Assembly: GCA_002480345.1 (NCBI GenBank) | Contig: DLBY01000110.1 | Location: 1 to 6,456 of the forward strand | Length of the DNA: 6,456 bases | Reading direction: 5' to 3' | DNA from: Phycisphaerales bacterium UBA7812 | GTDB taxonomy: Bacteria > Planctomycetota > Phycisphaerae > Phycisphaerales > UBA1924 | In this document: piece after piece, positions 1 through 6,456 of the stretch | How positions within the stretch are numbered: the stretch's first letter is position 1 | Layout: every line of letters begins with the position of its first letter | Notes under the pieces: model-generated | The model's input: only the letters and a program-made list of their open reading frames with translations | Database searches by the model: none | Told to the model about the DNA's origin: nothing | Program-made: the position numbers and the translations under genes

Positions 1-3000
1 TCGTGCTGCCGCGGCTCGAACGCGCCCTGGGCGCCGAGATCGACGCGCGGTCCGTGGTCGTCACGCCCGACCTGGGCCTGCTCGTCCGCGACCCGGTCGT
101 CCGCGTGCGCGGGATCGACGGCCTCGCGGGCGAGGTCTTCACCGCGCAGCGGCTGATGGTCGATCTCGACTGGCTCGCCCTCCCCGCGCCCGACGCGATC
201 CGCAAGATCGAACTCGAAGCACCCCATCTCCGCCTGAGCCAGGACGCCGAGACCGGCGCGATCAGCGCCGCGCGCCTGGGCCTGTTCTCCCAGCCCCGCA
301 CCGGCGGCCCGCTCACCCTCCCCACCGTGGTGGTCCGCAGCGGCGTGGTCGAACTGGGCGAGCACCGCGATGGAACGGATGACTACGCCCTCCTCGCGGA
401 GTACCCGCTCTCGGGCGTGCTCGCGCCCCAGCCCGGCGCGGGGGATCGCTCGCTCTTCAGTCTCACCCGCCGGGCGGGCGAGACGGGTCTCGAGGTCACG
501 GGATTCATCGATGCCGACGGGCTGACCTTCACCGTCGGCGGCGTCGATCTCAGCGACTGGCCCGCGTCCGCGATCCCGACGCGGTTCCGCTCGCTCTGGG
601 AGCGGCTCGACCTCGACGGGCGCATCGTTCCCCGCACCGTCGCGATCTCCACCAGAGGCGAGGTCGCGATCACCGTCGATCTCGAGCGGGTCGCGATCAC
701 GCTCCCCTTCGTCGCCGAGGACGCACGCTCCGACGAGCCCGCGCGCCTCACCGAGGTGACGGGGCGTCTGTTCGTCAGCGAGGACCGCGTCTCCGCGGAC
801 CTCACCGGCGCCGCGGGCACGCTCGAGCAGGCGGTCCGCTTCGACCTGTTCGGCTTCGACCCGCGCACCAGCCCCTTCGTCGCCCGCCTCGTCACCCCGC
901 GCCTCCGCTGGGAGCGTGACATCGCGCTGCTCGACTATGTCCCCCCGGGCGTCATCGAGCAGACCGAGCGGTTCGGGCGTCCCGAGGCGGATGTCGAAGC
1001 CGTGATCTGGCTCGCCCGTCGCCTCCCCGACATCCCGGAGGGCAAGGGCCTGCTCGCGGCGCTCGCGAAACCCGATGCGCTGGCGTCCGACCCCGACAAC
1101 CCGGACGCGGTCCGCCTGAGCGGTGCGCTCGCGATGCGGAACGGCGCCGCCGCGTTCCGAGGGTTCCCCTACGAGTTCCGGAACATGAGCGTCGATTTCC
1201 GGTTCACCACCAGGCGGCTCGAGATCGAGAACATCGAGGGCACCAGCGCCTCGGGCGCCCGCCTGACGGGGAGCGGCTGGATCGCCCCGCTCGGGCCCAC
1301 CTCCGCGGTCGATCTCGACCTTGTGGTCACCGGGCTCATTGTCGACGACGAATTGCTCGCGGCCCTCAACCCGGCGCGCCGGCAGCTCGTCGATGTGCTC
1401 TTCAACGAGCGCGAGTATGCCGAGCTGGTCGGGGAGGGCTTCATCCGCACACCCGAGCAGGCGGCGCCGCTGCTCGACCGCCTCGCCTCGATCGAGGCCG
1501 AACGCGCCGCGTGGGTCGGCGGGGGCGCCGCGGCACGGGAGGAACGCGCGCGCCTGGACCTCGAGGAGCAGGAGCTGCGGAGCGAGCTCGCACGCACCCC
1601 CCTCTTCGAATTGGGGGGCGAATCCCGTGTCGACATGCGGTTCATCCGCCAGGAGGGTGAGGAGAGCATCTGGACGCGGGACATCCGCCTCGACTTCCCC
1701 ACCGTCGGGTTCCTCACCGAGATGTTCGCGATGCCCGCGATCGGGCGCGATGTCCGCGTGACCATCGGAGAAGAGGAACTCCGACTCGTCGTCGACGAGG
1801 GCACCGCGCTGAGCGGGGGCGCGGTCACCATCGACGCGGTGATGGACACCTCCGATGCCGCGAAAGCCGCGAGCCCCGACGGGAACACGCTCCCGCGTGT
1901 CCGCGTCGAGGCGCGCCACATCCCCATCGATCCGCTGCTCATCCGCGCCATCGCGGGCCCCGACGGAGGCGCCGGCGATGAACCCGGCGCCACGGACACC
2001 CAGCCCATGGGCCCCGCGAGGCTCGCCGACCTGCTCACCAGCCTGGGTCTGGGCGGCCGCGTCGATGCCGACGCAGACCTCGTCCCAAACTACAACGGGC
2101 AGAAAAGCCGACTCGACTACACCATCCGCACGCGCCTCGAAGATCTCACCGCGGATATCCGGGGCGCCGACACCCGAATGACGCGCGGCTCGGGCACCGC
2201 CCGCGTGAACCGCAACACCGTCGAACTCGATCTCTCCGGGGATCTCGTCGCTTCGGTCGCGAACGCCGAGGGCGAGCCCGCGACCGCTCCCGATGCAAGC
2301 CTCCGCGCAACGATCCAGCTCCCTCCCGGCGCCGACTGGGGCGACCTCCGAACAAGCGACGACGACGAACAGGGCGACCCGTTCGGCGGCGCCCGCGCGG
2401 ACACCCCTGTGCGCCCGAGGATCGACGCCGCGGTGGTGCTGCCCTCCGCGGATCTCGCGATCCCCGCGGAGCCCATCGTCGCGCTGTTCAGCGCCTCCGC
2501 GGCGGACACGCTCCGGGACCTTCGGACGCGCTACCGCCCCGAGGGCCGACTCGGGGTGACGACAACGATCCGGGGCACGCTGGGCGACGCCTTCGCCGAT
2601 TCCTCGGACATCAAGGTCGCGATCCGGGACATCGAGCGCGTCGATTTCGATTACCAGGCGCTTCGCCTTTCCGCGACCCGCAGCGAGGGGCACGCGATCG
2701 TTCTCCCGGTGGACCGTCCCCGCGTCGCCTTCGATGACTTCAGCGTCGATATCGCGACCGTCGAGGAGGGGGCCGCCTCCCCCGCGGGTCGGCTGTCCAT
2801 CCTCGAAACGGTCGAGATCGGGGAGGCCTTCGCGACCACGCCCCTCTCGATCACGCTGGAAGGAGGGCGGTTCGAGTCCCCCCTCACCCGCCTCTCGATC
2901 GAGCGATTGCCCACGCTGCTGGGCCTGGCGCAGACCTACGAGCCCCGAGGCGTGTTCGATCTCGAGCTCCGCCGCCGCCGGGACGGGAAGTACGAGGGCT

Positions 3001-4448
3001 CCGCCCATCCGCGCACGCTCACCGTTGCGACACCCCGGGGCGATCTCGCGTTCCCCGAAGCGTCGGGCACGATCGGGTTCGGGCCCGAGACCGGGGTGTT
3101 CGAGTCGATCCGCCTGGTTTCTCCCGACGCGAACCTCGCGATTGAGGGGGACTGGACGATCACCCCCGACGGAACGGTGATCGGCCTGCTGCTGGACTCG
3201 CAGTCCGAGGGCCTGCCCCCGGCGTTGGTGGGCATTGCGCCCCAGACCATCGGGGAGATCTTCGATTCGCTCGAGCTCCGCGTCACGGGGGAGACCGTGG
3301 TCGAATCGCTCGATCTCGAGATGCGCGCGCTGCCCGGCGGCGGGTTCGCGGATGTGCGCGCCGCGGGCCTCGCCCGCTTCGCCGACGCGTCGCTCGCGAT
3401 CGGGCTCCCCGCGACCGAGCTCAGCGGGTCGGTCCGCTTCGACGCCGCCCGCCCCGACCCCGCGATCCCCGCGCGGTTCACGCTCGATATCGAGGCGTCG
3501 CGCGCCCGCCTCATGGGCCTCCGCGTCACCGGCGCGCGCGCGACCGTCATCAGCGGGCGCGAGCCCGGGAGCGTGCTCGTCCCCGACTTCGGCGCCGACG
3601 CGCACGGCGGCCGCCTCACCGCTTCGGTCCGCCTGAGCGCACCCGAGGGGGGCGTGCCGGGGGGCGACCGGCGCTATTGGACGGACCTGCAACTCGCGGA
3701 GATCCGCATCGCGCCCCTCCTCGAGGATGTCCGCGTCGATCCGGAGACGACGCTCGCGGATGAGATCCGCGCCGACCTCGCCGCCGCGAACCGCGAGCAG
3801 GTCGCCGAGGCGATCTGGGATCAGTCCGCGGACCGTTCGCGTGGTCTGATCAGCGCGAATTTCTCGCTCTCCGGGACCGTCGGCACGCCCGTGGGCCGAC
3901 GGGGACGGGGGCGCGTCATCGCGGGGGGCGGCCCCGTGCTCCAGCTCCCCCTGCTCACACCGCTCATCGAGTTCTCGAACCTCCAGCTCCCCGTCGGGGA
4001 CGAACTGGGCCTCGCGTACGCGAACCTGCTGATGGACGAGCGGGGGATGGTCTTCGAGAACTTCGCGGTCGTGAGCCGGAACATCGAGCTGCTGGGCACC
4101 GGCACGCTGGGTCTCCCGGGGGGTGAGCTCGACCTGCGGGTCCGCTCGCGCGCGCTGCGACGGATCCCCGTGCTCACCGAGGTGGTCGAATCCGTGCGCG
4201 ACGAGCTGATCTCCACGCGGATCGGCGGGACGCTCGCGGAGCCCCAGATCGGCGCGATCACGCTCGAGGAGACCCGTCGCGTGCTGGGCTCGCTGATGGG
4301 CACCGCCGCATCGCCCGAGCGGCTGCGCGAGATCACGCGTGAGGAGGCCGGCACGCGGGCGCGGATCCGCCGCGCCGGGGCGCTTCTCCCGAGATCGGGC
4401 GACGGCGCGGTCTCCCCGACCCCTCGGGGTGGCAATGATGCTCCATGA
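1..4448 (+). CDS. AsmA/TamB-like envelope protein, 5'-truncated by window edge
   Basis: Probable AsmA-superfamily protein (AsmA, TamB, YhdP type). These are inner-membrane-anchored periplasmic proteins, and several are implicated in phospholipid transport to the outer membrane. The visible 1481 residues are dominated by alternating polar/hydrophobic beta-strand segments such as VDLDW, typical of the family's long grooved beta structure. Residues 1-90 resemble the segment that normally follows an N-terminal membrane helix; no such helix or signal is present, so the GTG at base 3 is probably internal and the frame continues upstream (preceding codon NTC). About residues 490-530 form a charged, probably helical or coiled-coil insertion. 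Low-complexity acidic linkers lie near residues 650-670 and 785-800. Residues about 1278-1425 resemble the AsmA-like C-terminal domain, with GTGTLGLPGGELDLRV and IGGTLAEPQI. The last roughly 55 residues are a basic tail. The stop overlaps the next gene. Superfamily assignment is fairly secure; exact function and substrate are unknown. Confidence 0.82.
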   Translation, partial: VLPRLERALGAEIDARSVVVTPDLGLLVRDPVVRVRGIDGLAGEVFTAQRLMVDLDWLALPAPDAIRKIELEAPHLRLSQDAETGAISAARLGLFSQPRTGGPLTLPTVVVRSGVVELGEHRDGTDDYALLAEYPLSGVLAPQPGAGDRSLFSLTRRAGETGLEVTGFIDADGLTFTVGGVDLSDWPASAIPTRFRSLWERLDLDGRIVPRTVAISTRGEVAITVDLERVAITLPFVAEDARSDEPARLTEVTGRLFVSEDRVSADLTGAAGTLEQAVRFDLFGFDPRTSPFVARLVTPRLRWERDIALLDYVPPGVIEQTERFGRPEADVEAVIWLARRLPDIPEGKGLLAALAKPDALASDPDNPDAVRLSGALAMRNGAAAFRGFPYEFRNMSVDFRFTTRRLEIENIEGTSASGARLTGSGWIAPLGPTSAVDLDLVVTGLIVDDELLAALNPARRQLVDVLFNEREYAELVGEGFIRTPEQAAPLLDRLASIEAERAAWVGGGAAAREERARLDLEEQELRSELARTPLFELGGESRVDMRFIRQEGEESIWTRDIRLDFPTVGFLTEMFAMPAIGRDVRVTIGEEELRLVVDEGTALSGGAVTIDAVMDTSDAAKAASPDGNTLPRVRVEARHIPIDPLLIRAIAGPDGGAGDEPGATDTQPMGPARLADLLTSLGLGGRVDADADLVPNYNGQKSRLDYTIRTRLEDLTADIRGADTRMTRGSGTARVNRNTVELDLSGDLVASVANAEGEPATAPDASLRATIQLPPGADWGDLRTSDDDEQGDPFGGARADTPVRPRIDAAVVLPSADLAIPAEPIVALFSASAADTLRDLRTRYRPEGRLGVTTTIRGTLGDAFADSSDIKVAIRDIERVDFDYQALRLSATRSEGHAIVLPVDRPRVAFDDFSVDIATVEEGAASPAGRLSILETVEIGEAFATTPLSITLEGGRFESPLTRLSIERLPTLLGLAQTYEPRGVFDLELRRRRDGKYEGSAHPRTLTVATPRGDLAFPEASGTIGFGPETGVFESIRLVSPDANLAIEGDWTITPDGTVIGLLLDSQSEGLPPALVGIAPQTIGEIFDSLELRVTGETVVESLDLEMRALPGGGFADVRAAGLARFADASLAIGLPATELSGSVRFDAARPDPAIPARFTLDIEASRARLMGLRVTGARATVISGREPGSVLVPDFGADAHGGRLTASVRLSAPEGGVPGGDRRYWTDLQLAEIRIAPLLEDVRVDPETTLADEIRADLAAANREQVAEAIWDQSADRSRGLISANFSLSGTVGTPVGRRGRGRVIAGGGPVLQLPLLTPLIEFSNLQLPVGDELGLAYANLLMDERGMVFENFAVVSRNIELLGTGTLGLPGGELDLRVRSRALRRIPVLTEVVESVRDELISTRIGGTLAEPQIGAITLEETRRVLGSLMGTAASPERLREITREEAGTRARIRRAGALLPRSGDGAVSPTPRGGNDAP
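4445..4448 (+). other. ATGA start/stop overlap between the AsmA-like and LOG genes
   Basis: The ATG of the LOG gene (4445-4447) shares bases with the TGA of the AsmA-like gene (4446-4448). Such 4-base overlaps usually mean translational coupling by ribosome re-initiation. Only a weak G-rich stretch (GGGGTGG, 4426-4432) lies upstream as a possible ribosome binding site, about 12 bases from the ATG, which fits a start that depends on coupling. Two closer ATGs at 4435 and 4438 are in another frame and are not credible starts. Confidence 0.75.
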
Positions 4449-5575
4449 CACCTGAGCAGCACAGACAGGAACTCGACCCGCCCGAGGCGGTCGAGCTCAA
4501 GGACGAATCCGCGGCGCCGCCGGAGCACGCGGCCCAGAAGCGCCCCGACGAACCCGAGATCCAGGAGCAGATCACCGCGCTGATCGAGAGCTGCTCGCCC
4601 GACACGCCCGGCACATTCCAAGCCAAGCTCGTGCGCGACCTCGTCACCACGGCCCTCAAGCTCATCCCCGACGGGCGCGACACGGGCGAGCTCAAGCTTA
4701 TGACCGCCGCGATGAAGGAGCTGCGATACGCCTACCGCGTGTTCGGGGAGTATCCCGACCCGCACAAGGTGACGATCTTCGGGAGCGCGCGCACGCCCGA
4801 GGACCACCCCGATTATGTCGCCGCGGTCGAGTTCAGCCGGAGGATGGCCGAGGCGGGCTGGATGGCGATCACCGGTGCCGGCGACGGGATCATGAAGGCG
4901 GGGCACGAGGGCCCGGGCCGCGCGTCGAGCTTCGGGGTCGCGATCCGTCTCCCCTTCGAGACGACCGCGAACACCGTCATCGAGGGCGACGACAAGCTCA
5001 TCCACTTCCGCTACTTCTTTACGCGCAAGCTGATGTTCCTGAGCCAGGCGGAGGCGGTCGTCATTTTCCCGGGCGGGTTCGGCACGATGGACGAGGCGTA
5101 CGAGACGCTCACCCTCGTCCAGACCGGCAAGGCGAGCATGATCCCGATCGTCTTCGTCGAGGGCGCGGGCAAGGACAGCTGCTACTGGGACGGGTTCATC
5201 CGGTTCGTGAAAGAGGAACTGCTCACCCGGGGCTGGATCAGCCCAGAGGATGTGAACCTGTTCTACTTCGCGAAAGACCCGGCGGACGCGACCGAGCATG
5301 TGCTCCGGTTCTACCGGAATTACCACTCGAGCCGGTATGTGCGCGACGACCTGGTCATCCGGATCAAGCAGCGCCTGACCGAGGAGAGCGTCGCGGTGCT
5401 CAACGAGGAGTTCAAGGGCCTCGTCAAGAAGGGAACGATCACCCAGCGCGACGCGTACAAGGAGGAGAGCGACCACCTCGAGCTGCCCCGGATCGCGTTC
5501 ACGCACACGCGCCGGCAGTTCGCGCTGGTGCGCACGCTGATCGACCGCATCAACGAGCTGCCGACGGAGGGCTGA
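4445..5575 (+). CDS. LOG-family protein (TIGR00730-like Rossmann fold), probable nucleotide 5'-monophosphate phosphoribohydrolase
   Basis: LOG-family enzymes cleave the N-glycosidic bond of nucleoside 5'-monophosphates, giving a free base and ribose 5-phosphate. In plants and some bacteria the substrates are cytokinin ribotides; E. coli PpnN acts on purine and pyrimidine monophosphates. Residues 1-50 are charged and probably disordered, and 52-103 look helical. The Rossmann core spans about 107-290: strand and loop VTIFGSAR (109-116), glycine loop GAGDGIMKAGHEG (144-156), Arg194-Lys195 at the usual active-site Arg position, and the hallmark PGGFGTMDE (209-217) with Glu217. These key residues all appear intact. 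Residues about 297-376 form an extra alpha/beta C-terminal region absent from roughly 190-residue LOG proteins. At 376 residues it fits a longer subfamily that I recall sometimes being mislabelled cytochrome d oxidase subunit II. The 4445 start is preferred over Met86 (base 4700) because of the ATGA overlap and the ordered-looking region 52-85. No signal peptide, so cytoplasmic. Actual substrate is not known. Confidence 0.92.
   Translation: MTPEQHRQELDPPEAVELKDESAAPPEHAAQKRPDEPEIQEQITALIESCSPDTPGTFQAKLVRDLVTTALKLIPDGRDTGELKLMTAAMKELRYAYRVFGEYPDPHKVTIFGSARTPEDHPDYVAAVEFSRRMAEAGWMAITGAGDGIMKAGHEGPGRASSFGVAIRLPFETTANTVIEGDDKLIHFRYFFTRKLMFLSQAEAVVIFPGGFGTMDEAYETLTLVQTGKASMIPIVFVEGAGKDSCYWDGFIRFVKEELLTRGWISPEDVNLFYFAKDPADATEHVLRFYRNYHSSRYVRDDLVIRIKQRLTEESVAVLNEEFKGLVKKGTITQRDAYKEESDHLELPRIAFTHTRRQFALVRTLIDRINELPTEG
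5566..5570 (+). promoter_or_regulatory. possible ribosome binding site for the lipoprotein gene
   Basis: GGAGG lies inside the last codons of the LOG gene, 13 bases before the GTG at 5584. The motif is a good anti-Shine-Dalgarno match, but the spacing is longer than the usual 5-9 bases. No ATG, GTG or TTG lies between it and 5584 in the right frame (the only near-start is CTG at 5572). The lipoprotein signal sequence supports the GTG, so this site may act weakly or together with coupling from the LOG stop codon. Confidence 0.4.
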
Positions 5576-5583
5576 ACCACGCC

Positions 5584-6456
5584 GTGCGCACGCGAACGCC
5601 CCGAGCCCGCCTCTGCCTGATCGCGGCGTGCGCGCTCGCGGGCTGCCGGGGCGGGTCGCCCGATCCCGCGCCGCCTCCCCCGGAGGCCGCCGGGTCCCGG
5701 GCGCTCCCCGTCGTGCGCGACGCGGGTCAGGTCAACGGGATCGAGGTCCGCTCGTGGACGATCGATCCGCTGGGGGCGCCGCTCGGGCGCGCGCTCGCGG
5801 CCTACGCGGTCGGGCTCGAACGTGTGGGCGAGGGCGCGCCGCTCCCCCCCGACGCGATCCGCGCGTGGCGCGACCAGGGGTTCCGCCTCGTCGAGATCCC
5901 CACGGCTCTCGTCGAAGAGCTCGAAGCGACGCTACCGCATGTGGACGCGGTGCGCCGGGTCTGGATCGGGCAACCCACGCGATGGACCGATCTCGCGACC
6001 CGCGCGCTGCCCAGCGACGGCGGCGCGCTGGGGGGGCGCCCCGTTCCCGTCCGCGCGACGCTCGCGGTGCGCTCGTGGATCGAGCCCGGCGTGCGCCGCC
6101 GTCCGGTCCGGGTCGAGCTCGCGCTCACGGGCGTCCCGCTGGACGGCTCGGATGCCCGGGAGATCGTCCTGCGCGACCTGCTGGTCGCGCACCGCCTCGA
6201 GCCCGGGTCGGCGCTGGTGATCGTGCCCGCGTCGCCCGACGAGATCTGGATCACCGGGCAGGGGGCCGGGGTGCCGGGCGGATCGGACGCGCCCGAACCC
6301 GCGGGCCCCGCGGCGCCGGGCGAGACGGACGCGGGTGACGGCTTGCCGATCGGGGTCGCGCCGCTCGCGCCGCCGGGCGCGGAGCCTTCATCCGCCTCCG
6401 GCGACGGCGCGGGCCCGATCGGCCCACGCCCCGAGCTCCCGCGGAGCCTGGGCGAG
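5584..6456 (+). CDS. probable lipoprotein of unknown function, 3'-truncated by window edge
   Basis: An open frame from GTG 5584 runs to the last base without a stop (291 codons visible). The N-terminus has an Arg-rich n-region (residues 1-9), a hydrophobic stretch LCLIAACALAG and a lipobox LAGC with Cys21, a type II signal peptide. Residue 22 is Arg, not Asp, so by the E. coli Lol rule it would go to the outer membrane; that rule may not hold here. Residues 22-40 are a Pro/Ala-rich linker. Residues about 48-225 look folded, mixed alpha/beta, with two VRSW strands (55-58 and 162-165) and a helix around 187-204 (DGSDAREIVLRDLLVAHRL). From about 226 to 291 the sequence is Pro/Ala/Gly-rich and probably disordered, so a further domain may follow outside the window. 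The start is chosen from the signal peptide and the 8-base gap after the LOG stop. Overlapping frames have Arg/Pro/Ser-rich translations typical of shadows. I do not recognise a family. Confidence 0.75.
   Translation, partial: MRTRTPRARLCLIAACALAGCRGGSPDPAPPPPEAAGSRALPVVRDAGQVNGIEVRSWTIDPLGAPLGRALAAYAVGLERVGEGAPLPPDAIRAWRDQGFRLVEIPTALVEELEATLPHVDAVRRVWIGQPTRWTDLATRALPSDGGALGGRPVPVRATLAVRSWIEPGVRRRPVRVELALTGVPLDGSDAREIVLRDLLVAHRLEPGSALVIVPASPDEIWITGQGAGVPGGSDAPEPAGPAAPGETDAGDGLPIGVAPLAPPGAEPSSASGDGAGPIGPRPELPRSLGE

Noticed and set aside
160..3319. Recurrent palindrome-like 10-mer TCGATCTCGA at 160, 676, 1309, 2956 and 3310
   Set aside because: All five copies are in the same codon frame and encode a hydrophobic residue followed by DLD or DLE in beta-strand segments with preferred codons. 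Coding constraint explains them without a binding site or repeat element.
383..3619. Several minus-strand frames opposite the AsmA-like gene (for example 383-922, 1169-2038, 2117-2509 and 2936-3619)
   Set aside because: Their translations are Ser/Arg/Pro/Ala-rich with no recognisable motif, typical of antisense shadows in GC-rich DNA, and they lie fully inside a long gene with consistent coding character.
1321..3636. Plus-strand alternative frames inside the AsmA-like gene (1321-1761, 1855-2181, 2293-2559, 2734-3180, 3235-3636)
   Set aside because: They are Arg/Ser/Pro-rich shadows of the main frame. No frameshift is needed, because the main frame is continuous through all of these regions.
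3821..5506. 561-codon open frame on the minus strand across the end of the AsmA-like gene and most of the LOG gene
   Set aside because: It is codon-aligned antisense to the LOG gene. In that register antisense stops arise only from sense TTA, CTA and TCA codons, which are rare in such GC-rich coding DNA, so long open antisense frames are expected. It conflicts with a well-supported LOG gene with intact motifs.
5576..5583. Terminator or promoter between the LOG and lipoprotein genes
   Set aside because: The gap is only 8 bases and has no stem-loop or T-run; no promoter-like AT-rich element was seen upstream within the coding sequence.
5628..6338. 236-codon plus-strand frame overlapping the lipoprotein gene
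   Set aside because: The translation is almost entirely Arg, Ala, Gly and Pro. The overlapping frame from 5584 has a lipoprotein signal peptide and normal protein composition.

Overview
The window is GC-rich (roughly 70% by eye) and almost fully coding on the + strand. It looks like a chromosomal segment of a Gram-negative-type bacterium. The style of the proteins (a very long AsmA-like protein, an extended LOG-family enzyme and an Ala/Pro/Gly-rich lipoprotein, with strong GCG/CTC/GTC/GAG codon preference) suggests a planctomycete, perhaps of the Phycisphaerae. That assignment is a recognition-based inference; there is no rRNA or marker gene here to prove it.

Layout: (1) Bases 1-4448 hold the 3' part of a gene for a huge AsmA/TamB-like envelope protein, of which 1481 residues are visible. 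Its N-terminal membrane anchor most likely lies upstream of the window. (2) Bases 4445-5575 encode a 376-residue LOG-family (lysine-decarboxylase-like Rossmann fold) protein with an intact nucleotide-monophosphate phosphoribohydrolase motif plus N- and C-terminal extensions. Its ATG overlaps the stop codon of gene 1 (ATGA). (3) From 5584 to the window end an open frame without a stop encodes a probable lipoprotein with signal peptide, lipobox and a Pro/Ala/Gly-rich tail. It starts only 8 bases after the LOG stop codon.

The three genes are co-directional with 4 bp of overlap and 8 bp of spacing, so they probably form one transcription unit. Two products (AsmA-like protein and lipoprotein) belong to the cell envelope; the LOG enzyme is presumably cytoplasmic. 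No functional link between them can be shown from sequence, and co-transcription may be incidental. I found no RNA gene, mobile element, CRISPR array, convincing promoter or terminator. There is no gene-free stretch longer than 8 bases. No clearly novel system is visible; the points most worth checking are the AsmA-like protein's helical insertion, the LOG protein's C-terminal extension and the lipoprotein of unknown function.
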